This document shows positions 21,701-33,700 of a stretch of DNA of 64,000 bases, one piece after another (the first letter of the stretch is position 1; every line of letters starts with the position of its first letter). Position numbers and translations under genes: made by a program. The notes beneath the pieces are model-generated. The model was not told the DNA's origin and searched no databases. It saw nothing but the letters and a program-made list of their open reading frames with translations. Location of the stretch: NCBI RefSeq assembly GCF_032362555.1, contig NC_083509.1, positions 868,001-932,000 of the forward strand. The letters run 5' to 3'. The DNA is from Amyelois transitella. Taxonomy: Eukaryota > Arthropoda > Insecta > Lepidoptera > Pyralidae.

Positions 21701-24700
21701 CGCGACTAGAGTAAGGAAGAAGAAAATGTAAAAGTATCATTGACATACAAAAAAAGTTGGACGGAGTGTGGTTTAAAAAACAGTGAAGCATCGTAATGGC
21801 GGCGTTGTACGCACATGTGATAGTGACAGAAAACTTGCCATCACGTGAGATAATCTACGACGCATCTATGTCGTAATGGCGGCCGACTGTCACACTATTG
21901 GTGAGTGTTTACGTGAGGCATATTCAAAGAGTTCCTTGTGTTACAACTTAGTAGCTCCGCTTGTAAACCTTTTTTTTTTGAAACCGCCGAGCTTGCATGA
22001 AGAGAGTTATGAATGTTGATGAAGCGAAGGAAGTGTTTGACGGCCTCTGTGGCGCAGCGGTAGTGCGCTTGTCTGTGTCACCGGAGGTCCCGGGTTCGAA
22101 TCCCGGCCAGGGCATGATGAGAAACGAACTTTTTCTGATTGGCCTGGGTCTTGGATGTTTATCTGTATAAGTATTTATTATAAAAATATAATATCGTCGA
22201 GTTAGTATCTTGTAACACAAGTCTCGAATTTACTTCGAGACTAACTCAATCTGTGTAATTTGTCCCGTATATATTTATATTTATATATTTAAGTGTGCAG
22301 AGATCGCGGCAAGTGGAAAGAGGTAGTCTCTGCCTACCCCTCCGGGAAAGAGGCGTGATTTTATGTATGTAAATATGGTGCTTCATTTTGCCGTACAGCA
22401 ATGGTCCGTCCGCCTTTTTAACTTCGCATACGGGGTGCTTCATTTTGCCGTACAGCAATGCTCCGTCCGCCTTTTTAACTTCGCATACGGGGTGCTTCAT
22501 TTTGCCGTACAGCAATGCTCCGTCCGCCTTTTTAACTTCGCATACGGGGTGCTTCATATTGCCGTACAGTGATGCTCCGTCCGCCTGTTCAACTTCGCAT
22601 ACGGTACAGTATACACCGCTCACCGATGTTGCCGAAGATGACGGCGTTCTCGGTGGAGGCCACCTTGACGTGCGCGGCGATGGCGGCGTGCGCGCGCGGC
22701 GCCAGCACCACGGCGCCGGGCCGCTCCACCAGCCGCAGGTCGCCCAGCGTGGCCAGCTCCACGCAGCAGTTCTGCAGCGTGTCGTCTAAGGAGCGCAGTC
22801 GTTATTTGTTTACTTTTTTAAACTTTTGTCACTGTAGGAGCAGAGACTCTTGATAGCTTGATCTTGATAAATAAAACTTGATAGATATAGAACAATATTT
22901 TGTTTATTAATAATAGAACAAAGTGACGTGTGCACACTTGAATTGGTAATCGTGATCTAAATAAAATTGAAATTAAGCAGAAAATTCGATATCGTCAATC
23001 GCGGTAACGGTTTGTACGGTCACTGTTTGAGTCTCAATTCTACTATTAAATCCTTGACCGTTATTCGAAACTTATTATTGAGATGGTCATTTTGTTTTTG
23101 AGATAGAGACCAAAATGAAAGAGCTATCAGTACCAAAAACCCCAGACCCTTTGGTTGGCTAATAAATCTGAAAAAATCCATAGTGACACCTCAAAAAAGC
23201 ATAGTTTTTCTAGGCATACTTGGAAAAACGAGACTAATCCTTGGGAAAACTCAAAGAGAAAGTCAATTAAATATTGTAACTTATTTATAGGTTTAATGTA
23301 TGCGTTTTATTTCAGGTAAAACGCTGCTATTAAGCTGAACATGGCTTTGCAGTCTTTACAAGAGTGTTCCCTCGGCCTACCCGCAGGTGATATAGACGTG
23401 ATTGTATGTGTGTATTTAATATAAATGAACGTGTATCGGCAGCGAAGATTCGGGCTCGACCGCCACAAAGGGAAGATCTTCCGCTAGGTGTTATGCCTGG
23501 GGAACCGCAGCTCCGACTTTGTTGTGTCGGATTTTGAAAATATGTTGCAATCCGTGAAACCTATGCTTGCGTGATTTAGACTATTCCCTTTATTTATAAT
23601 GATACCCTCGCGTGGGTTTTTATGACTTGTTGCATATAAATATCATCACAAACGTGTATGTAAACAAACTAAACTAATGATGTAGCAACACTGATGATGT
23701 AGCAACGCTGATGATGTTGCAACGCCGATGACTCACCGGTCTGGTTGACGATGAGCACGTCCAGCACTATGTCGTACTGGTTGACAGAGACGATGGCCTC
23801 CGCGTACACCGGGTCAGAGAACCCGGTCAGCTGGGTCACCTTGGACAGTTTCCCGCGCTCTTCGCCGCCCGTTGTGCTGCGACCTGGAATCAAGTGAACA
23901 TACATACATACATACATAAAATCACGCATTTTTCCCGGAGCGGTAAGCGGATACTATCTACATCTTTCCATTTGCCGCGATCTCTGCATATGTACTTCCA
24001 TCGCTTCATCCACGTTCATAAATCATTTTCTTAGGGGTTAGGTTAGATTTTTGCTGCTTAGAATATCGAAGTGCTTATAATTAAAATTCATGAGTATAAA
24101 AGTCAGGTAAAAAATAATACGTTTTGTCTTTAGGCCAGACTTTTTGATACAGACAGTAGTTATATTACAGATTCCTTAGGTAAGGTAGTAGAACATACAC
24201 ATATATAGTCACGTCTATATCCCTTGTGGAGTAGACAAAGCTAACAATCTTGAAAACACTGAACGGCCACGTTCATCTGTACGGTTTCATGATGGAATGT
24301 GATTCAAATAGTGACAGATTGCTAGCCAATCGCTTAAAAGCAAATCTCAAGTTAATAAGCCTATCCCTTAGTCACCTTTTACGAAATCAGAAAGACAGAA
24401 AGTGTCGGAAACCACACAGCACGGTAATAGAAACCAGACTCTAAAGCAACACCGTTTAGAATGAAATTAAAAACACACATGACTTATACACCTTGTTCAG
24501 ATTAGTAAGAAAGTCTATAATTAGTTGTGTGATTGTGAGTAGATTACACGCCTTTCCATCATGTCTCCTATCTCGGGTCTGCTGGAAGAGATTACTTTTG
24601 AAATAAGCAGAATTTGTAATTATGTTTTATTGTGATTATCAGTTTCGATGTTTTCCGTGTACATAAATTAGTAAATAAATAAATCCTACTAACATTATAA

Positions 24701-27700
24701 ACGCGTAAATTTGTATGTCAGTATGGATGTTCGTTACTGTTTCACGCAAAAACTACTGAACCGATTACGATGAAATTTTGTATGTAAGTAGCTGAAGACC
24801 CAGAACAACACATAAGCTACTTTTCATCCCGGAATTCCCGCGGGATTGACAGGGTTTCCATGCGGACGAAGTCGCGGACATTCTCTAGTAATAAATAGAA
24901 TAAAAGTGGTCTGTAACAACAAACAACAACCCCCCACCCTGCAAAGCCTTGGACAAGGACAGCTCGAACATGTCGTGGTGCGCGGCGGCGGCGCCCGCGC
25001 CGGCCAGCGCCGCGAACTGCACGCCCGTCTCCACCGACACCGTGCGCTCCGCCTTCTTCGGCTCCTCCTGGACATTGAGACGAGAAAAACATGTTCTGAA
25101 ACTGTTTACATACATATGGTCACGTTTATATCCCTCACGGGGTAGACAGAGCCAACAGTCTTGAAAAAACTGAATGGTCACGTTCAGCTATTTGGCTTGA
25201 TGATAGAATTGAGATTCAAATAGTTACAGATCATTGGCTTAATGATAGAATTGAAAGAAAATTGCATGAAAGCAGAATAAATGCAGTGGAAATGAGAGCG
25301 TTAAGGAGTATGATGGGTGTGAAATTGAGTGACAGGATAAGGAACAGCGTGATAAGGGAATGTTGTGATGTGAAAGAAGATGTAGTTACAGGAATAGAAA
25401 AGGGTATGTTAAGATGGTTCGGTCATGTGGAGAGGATGAATGAAAGCAGGTTGACTAAGCAGATATACAAGGAGAGTGTGGAGGGAAAGGTCGGAGTGGG
25501 AAGACCTAGACGAACGTATCTTGATCAAATTAAGGACGTCCTGGTAAAGGGTCAGGTCAAAAGTACCCGAAACCGCCGAGCTTGTATGAAGAGAGTTATG
25601 AATGTGGACGAAGCGAAAGAAGTATGCAGAGATCGTGGCAAGTGGAAAGAGGTAGTCTCTGCCTACCCCTCCGGGAAAGAGGCGTGATTTTATGTATGTA
25701 TGTATGTATAGAATTGAGATTCAAATAGTGACAGGTTGCTAGTTCATCGTCTAAAAGAAGAATCCCAAGTTTTATATCCCTATCCTTCAGTTGCCTTTTA
25801 CGACATCCAGTGGAGTGAGACTGGGTGGTCCTATTCTTTTTTTTTTACAGCCGAACATGGCCTATCGGTCTTTCAAGACTGCTGGCTCTGTCTACCCCGC
25901 AAGGGAAATAGACGTGATTATATGTATGTATGGTATTTATTTATTTGTTTATTCCGGCTACACATCGAGAAAGACGAGCGAGCCAATGGATTGCAAGAAA
26001 TTCACATCCTTTTCTGCGTAGAGGGTCTCATCCTCTAGTGTTTTTTTTTTTAGTTGAACTATCCCATCTCCGTGAGGAAGCGAATCAAAGCCAACTGTTT
26101 GAAGCAGGCTCTGCTTAAGGACCCCAGGTTATCCCCCTGGATTTTCCAGAGAGGTGAGGATGCAACTGAGACCAAAACCAAGAGGAAGAAGAATATGAGT
26201 GTTTAAGTTTATTATTTTGTGTGAGAAAGACTTCTTTGGTTTGCCGTCAGGCGCTAGTATCTATGTAAACAATAATTGTAAAAGGTATAACTAGATGGCG
26301 TTAAAATATTTTGTGTTCGTTTTGAAACGCGATATGGTTTACCTTAAAATTTATTATATATACATAAAATCACGCCTCTTCCCCGGAGGAGTAGGCAGAG
26401 ACTACCTCTTTCCACCTGCCACGATCTCTGCATACTTCGCTCTGATCGCTTCATCCACATTCATAACTCTCTTCATGCAAGCTCGGCGGTTTCGGGTAAT
26501 TTTGACCTGACCCTTTACTTTTTATTACATATGTTTGTGCCCTGTGGTTACCAGCAGTGCCGTGTGGTTACCGGCACCAATACAAAAAAGAATAGGACCA
26601 CTCCATCTCTTTCTCATGGATGTCATAAAAGGCGACTTAGGGATAGGTTTACAAACTAGGGATTCTTTTTTAGGCGATGGGCTAGCAACCTGTCACTATT
26701 TGAATCTCAATTCTTACATTAAGCCAAATAGCTGAACGTGGCCATTCAGTCTTTTCAAGACTGTTGGCTCTGTCTACGCCGCAAGGGATATAGACGTGAC
26801 CATATGTATGTATGTATGTTTGTGGCTTTCAAGCCTCGTAGCTACACGACCAGCCCATACAGATTCTGGATATAAAACAACGAGAGATACGTCACCTTGT
26901 TGACATCCGGCAACAGCTGAGGAGCCGCAGCTTCGGGCAGAGCCAGTAATTGGCCGAGCGCCTGTCGGGAGGTCTGCAACAGAGCGTGTTGAATCACCGG
27001 CGGTCGTTTGAAGGCGGCGGAGATGCAAATGGCGGCGTGCTCGCTGTCGTCCGCTGTTAGAGTCACGTTTGAAGCGCTGCTGGCTGGAATAATAAACCAA
27101 ATTTTAAATATATATAAGGAACCATAGACTTTATAATTATGTATATTGGTATGTTGTGGAAAAATAAATCTTTTTTTCATTTCATTCATTTTTCATAGAC
27201 ATATATACATACATATATACGAGACAAATTACACAGATTGAGTTAGCCTCGAAGTAAGTTCGAGACGAAGAAAAAAAGACGGACGGTGTTTGGCTTAAAA
27301 GAAAAGTGATGCGTCGTGTGAGTGAACTTTTTCTGTTTGGGCCTGGGTCTTGGATGTTTATCTATATAAGTATTTATAATAAAATATGGTATCGTTGAGT
27401 TAGTATCTCAAGTCTTGAACTCACTTCGAGGATAACTCAATCTGTGTCATCTCTCCTGTATATATTTATACAGGGTGACATTTAAAACAACTGCATCCTT
27501 TTAAACATAGACCATAACATAGAATAGACCCATGCTTCTGAGCCGTTTGAGCCTATTTTTATTTAAATTAAACGTCATCATTTTCACATTTAAAAAACCC
27601 ACAAAAAATACGTCACACGCTTTATTAAAGACCAATACTACAAAAATAAATTAAAACTAAACATGTAAATAAATGTCTGAAAAATAAATTATTTTTCTAG

Positions 27701-30700
27701 TATCAAGATCAAGTAAAGTACAGAGTTGTCGAGATCGCTCAGCTGAATGAATTGTGTCGTTGACCTCTGAATTTTACGCGTCGCTTTTCCGCCGGCCGGG
27801 GTGATATGACATATTTAGGATCGTGTATTTTGATACTTTTATTATTTTTTGGTACTTTCTGAAATATGAACCGATATTTTTCTTTTAACGTTTTTATATA
27901 TCCTTTAGATGAGTACACTTAATAGTTAAATTTATGCAGTTGAATTAAAAGTCAGCCTGTATAAGCAATAAAGAAATGAGAATATCATACGCTGTTTGTA
28001 GGAGGCGAGCAAAGCGGCGGCGAGGTGCATGGCGCGGGCGGCGTGCGCGGGCGGCAGCCGGAGCGCCAGCTTGGCCAGCGCCGACAGCGCGCACGCGCAA
28101 GTGAAGCTGTCGCCGTCGCGCAGCGCCTGCCACAGCGCCGGGCCCTTGCTCTTGCTGCTCGCCGTCGGCCTGCATACATACATACATACATACATACATA
28201 CCGTAGAGTCGTATAACTTTGACCCAATATTTTTGTATCATATTTCCGACAGTTTCAACTATCCTCCTCCTCGCGTCGTATACCTCATTGCTGAGGGTCG
28301 TGACTCCCCCGCCGAATCACTTTCTCTTTGATGTCTTCCTTCCACCTGTTGCGATCCTTTGCGTCGTGGAGGGCCTTATGGAGATCGGTGTTTAGTGACG
28401 ATCGGATTTGATCCGACCATCTTGTAGGGCTGCGACCTCTAGGTCTTTTTCCGTCAACCTTGCCTGTCACCATTAGCTGCTCCATGTTGTGACCGTCTTT
28501 CCGTGCAATGTGGCCGAAAAATTCCAGTATCCTGCGGAGACAGGTGGTGGACAGTCTCGTTTTGATTTGGAGTTCACGCAGGATTGATGCATTGGTACGG
28601 AAGGCAGTCCAGGGTATCTGTAGCATCTTCCTCCAGCACCACATTTCGAAGGCATCTATGCGGTCTCTATCAGCCTTTTTCAGGACCCATGTCTCGGCGC
28701 CGTAGCTAAATATGGAGAAGACCAGAGTGTGGACAAGTTTCTTTTTTGTCTTCCGTGAAATGCTTCGGTCCCTCCATATCTTTTGTAGTTGAGACATGGC
28801 ATTTTTGGCCATCCCTATTCGTCTCCTTATTTCCGTCTCACAGGATCCCCTGTCACTGATGTTGGCCCCCAGGTAGACAAAGTCATTGACGATGTCTAAG
28901 TTGAGAGCATTCGTCAGTTCAAGTCTTCCGGCACGATCTACCACCATTAGTTTGGTTTTGGCGTGGTTGATTTTGAGACCTAATTGCAAACTGGTGTTCT
29001 CAATACGGGCAAGGAATTCCACCATTTCGCTTTCACTTGCAGCTATTAATGTGGTGTCGTCTGCGTAACGAAGGTTTGTCAGTCTGGTGCCACCAACCGT
29101 GACTCCGCCGTCCCAGTCCTCGCAAGCCCGCCTGATGATGTATTCTCCGTAAACGTTGAAGAGAATCGGAGACAGGATGCAGCCCTGCCTAACGCCTTTA
29201 GCAAAACTAAATGGCTCCGATGTGCAATCCTCGATTTTGACGATGCCTTGGTTATTTAGGTACAGCGAGCGGACAAGCGCCACAAGATGTTGAGGCACTC
29301 CCAGTTCTCCCAGTATATTCCAGAGGTCTGACCACACGACACAGTCGAAGGCTTTGCTGTAATCGATGAAGCACAAGATGATAGGTACGTTGAATTCGTA
29401 GGCTTTTTCGATCAGCTGGCGTATGTTTAGGATTTGCTCGCGAGTGCCCCTGCCCTTAACAAATCCCGCTTGCTCTTGTGGAATTTGCCAGTCCAGGAAG
29501 TGTCTAATTCTGCTGTTGATGATATGGAGCATCACTTTACTGGCATGTGATATCAGTGCTAGCGTTCTGTAGTTGCCACATTTAGAGGTGGAGCCCTTTT
29601 TATGAAGGGGCAGTATAATAGAGTTAGCCCAGTCAGAGGGCCATTCTCCAGTCCGCCAGATGTTTTCGCATATTTTGTGTAGAGCGTCTATACCTCCAGG
29701 GCCCATAGCCCTTAGTATCTCTGCTGTGATTTGGTCTGGTCCAGGGGCTTTTTTGGACTTGAGCGCGTTTATGGCTGCAGTGATCTCTGATCGAAGAATA
29801 GGAGGTTCCAAAGTCATTTCACTCCATGCCGTTGAGTCATGCGGTGATCGGTGCTCATGTGGATTTTCGTAGAGATCTTTGCAGTATTGTCGCCATCTGC
29901 CTGTTACAGCCTTTATGTTTATATAAATAATTTTGGCACATCACTAGTAATACAAGGAAGCTGTATATATAATATATTTGCTAGGTCAATTTTCATAGAA
30001 CTAAATAAGGAACACATACCATTGCACAGCATGACTAGCAAGAATATATACATTTTCCAAATAAGTAACAAACAATGAAAACTCTAGATAATTAAACATA
30101 CTCCTATTAATATAAGAATCGAGATAAAACATACATACATAAAAATCACGCCTCTTTCCCGGAGGGGTAGGCAGAGACTACATCTTTCCACTTGCCGCGA
30201 TCTCTGCGTACTTCCTTCGCTTCATCCACATTCATAACTCTCTTCATGCAAGCTCGGCGGTTTCGGGGACTCTTGACCTGACCCTTTACCAGGACGTCCT
30301 TAATTTGATCAAGATAAGTTCGTCTAGGTCTGGATGTAGGAGGTATACTTAAAACTTAGTCATCCACTACAGAAGACCGAAGGAGAGAAATAATCAAATT
30401 AAAAGTATGATATACATATATATGTATATTTATTACGAGTATATTATGAAAATATTTGACAATAAATACAATCTCAGACATTTTTTGCTAACTAAACAAA
30501 CCCTTAGCAACCGTTACTACAGCGAACATAAAGAACGTTGCCTACACTAGAATAACAAATATTTTTTGTATTAATTATGTAAGCAATATTATTACGCATA
30601 TAAAAGTGGTAACCTATCCTACTTCCTGCTTATATTAAAAACTAGCGACCCGCCCCGGCTTCGCACGGGTGCAAGATTATAAATGTTATTATACATAAAA

Positions 30701-33700
30701 ACCTTTCTCTTGAATCACTCTACCTGTTACAAAAAACCGCATCAAAATCCGTTGCGTAATTTTAAAGATTTAAGCATACAGACAAACAGACTAAAATAGA
30801 CTTTCAGCAGACCACATACCGTTATTTCATTTTCATCCATTTCAGCATCCCATATTTTGTCATCATTTTCAGGAATGAAACTGATGACAAAATATGGGAT
30901 GCTCAAGCGGGATTTCGAAAGGGAATGGGATGTACTGATCAGGTCTTTTCCTTGCGGTGCATAGCCGAAAAGTTTTTGGCCAAGAGTCAAAAAGTCTATT
31001 GCACATTCGTAGATCTGGAAAAGGCCTATGACAGAGTTGAGAGGAATGAATTGTGGTCAGCACTTTCTATGCATGGGGTGAGCAGTCTCTTAATACGAGC
31101 ACTGAAATCCTTATATGAGAATTCGAGTGCTTGTGTCAGGATAAACGGAGCGCACACTGAGTGGTTTAAGATTGAGAAAGGCGTTAGGCAAGGATGTGTT
31201 GCGTCACCGTGGCTGTTCAACCTATTTATGGATAGCTGTTTGACAGATTTGAAAGAGTCTAAAAGTGGATTAAGGATGAATGAGTTACTCGTCAAATGTC
31301 TGCTCTATGCCGACGATCAGGTTATACTGGCGTCATCAGCGGAGGAGTTACAGGAGATGGTAAACTGTATGCATGAAGCTTTAAAAGAGAAAGGAATGAA
31401 AGTGAACGTAAGTAAAACTAAAACACTGGTTTTTGAAATGGAGAAAGAAATGACAGCATGTAATATTTTGATTGGAGGAGAAAAAGTGGAGCAAGTGAAA
31501 GAGTTTGTATATCTAGGATCAAAGTTTACATCAGATGGCAAGTATGATAGTGATATTGAAAGGAGAGTGAACGCGGGGAACATGGTGAATGGAGCTTTGC
31601 ATGCCTTTATGAGCAGTCAGAAACTATCCAAAAAGGCTCGACTGGCTGTGCACAGGGGCGTGTTGGTCCCGACATTAATGTATGGGAGTGAAAGTTGGGT
31701 ATGGCAAAAGAAGCATGAAAGCAGAATAAATGCAGTGGAAATGAGAGCGTTAAGGAGTATGATGGGTGTGAAATTGAGTGACAGGATAAGGAACAGCGTG
31801 ATAAGGGAATGTTGTGATGTGAAAGAAGATGTAGTTACAGGAATAGAAAAGGGTATGTTAAGATGGTTCGATCATGTGGAGAGGATGAATGAAAGCAGGT
31901 TGACTAAGCAGATATACAAGGAGAGTGTGGAGGGAAAGGTCGGAGTGGGAAGACCTAGACGAACGTATCTTGATCAAATTAAGGACGTCCTGGTAAAGGG
32001 TCAGGTCAAAAGTACCCGAAACCGCCGAGCTTGTATGAAGAGAGTTATGAATGTGGACGAAGCGAAAGAAGTATGCAGAGATCGTGGCAAGTGGAAAGAG
32101 GTAGTCTCTGCCTACCCCTCCGGGAAAGAGGCGTGATTTTATGTATGTATGTATGTAGACTAAAATAGCGACTTTGTTTTATACTATGTAGTGATGTAAA
32201 ATTTATAAGCATGTGTGGATTATGTGTGTTTATTCGTTAACACAAATACTAGACATGAATGAAATTTGAAATGATTTTGATGACCGTATTCTTATCCATA
32301 TAAACTGGAACTTTTTTTTCGATATTCCCACGGGAATGAATCCATGCAGCCGCCAGCAGCAAGGGTTCAGCTAATAAGTACTTTTCAATGTTACTTATAA
32401 AACCCTACCGTTTTTCAAGGGTTTGAAAAAGACATTTTCATTTGAGAGAAACGGAAAGAAAAAACAAAGAACATTCGATGTAAATTTATGACATTATTTG
32501 TTTCAAACTGGACTTTATGAGTATTTCCATAAAGCTTAAAAACAAAGATATACTCACGTGGGCAAGTTGAATGCAGACTGCGTGGCGTATGTGCCGTCGC
32601 TGGTCACGAGTTGGCGCGGCGCAGACGATTCCTCCTTCTTCACGGCTTCTTTCTCCTTGTTACAGAAGAGAAATGTGACATTAAGTATTTATTTACGGCT
32701 CTTTGAATTTTTCCATTTTATTTCGAGAATTAATAAAATCTGAAGTTCCCTTTCCGAGTTTTGCGCCTTATTCGATACTTACAATTAATGCAAATGCAAT
32801 TACTATATTACTATATAATACTTGCAAATGCAAGTTCGCGTGCATTGATACGTTTGATTAGTGATAGTAAGTAAAATGGAATCCATTTTGCTTACTATCA
32901 CGCCGGTCAACTCCCTAAAAAAACATAAAAATAAAATATTGAATTAAATAATGAATATCTCATACTAGAGGCCGCCCGCGACTTCGTCCGCATGGAAACC
33001 CTATCAATCCCGCGGGAACTCTGGGATAAAAAGTAGCCTATGTGAAACTTTCGCCTTTATAATAGTAGTAGGATTGTAAAAGTTTATCTCTCATGTATCT
33101 CAGCTTGCAACCTGTCTATATTTAAATCGTGCTTATATGAATGAATGGTCTCCCATCACGCCCTGACCGGGACTCAAACACGTTTATATAACAAGTTACC
33201 TTCTCGTCGTCGGGTCTGGCCGTGGGGATGACGCCCGCCAACACGTCAAGCGCAGCCTGCGCACGCGCCGGCGTGTCGGCGAACTCCGCCAGCAGCCACA
33301 GCGCCGAGCGCGCCACGCGCCCCACGCGGATGCTCGACACTGACTCCAGCAGTTTCTGGAACAATCCATCATTTTTTTTTTTTAATATACGGGACAAATT
33401 ACACAGATTGAGTTAGCCTCAAAGTAAGTTCGCGACTTGTGTTACGAGATACTAACTCAACGATACTATATTTTATAATAATAATAAATACTTATATAGA
33501 TAAACATCCAAGACCCAGGCCAATCAGAAAAAATTCTTTTCTCATCATGCCCTGGCCGGGATTCGAACCCGGGACCTCCGGTGTCACAGACAAGCGTATT
33601 ACCGCTGCGCCACAGAGGCCGATTATCATCCACTCGGGAAGGTTCTCGAAATATATTGTTATATCTCAGGTTGAACTTAAGAATCACTATTTGAATCTCA

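Noticed and set aside
22044..22115. tRNA gene
   Set aside because: A and B boxes are present, but the sequence continues into SINE family B body and is flanked by a target duplication.
28285..29817. Host gene encoding a 510-aa protein
   Set aside because: Reverse-transcriptase motifs and a TATG tail show it is a LINE.
30925..32136. Host gene encoding a 403-aa protein
   Set aside because: Reverse-transcriptase motifs, a poly-TATG tail and target duplications show it is a retrotransposon.
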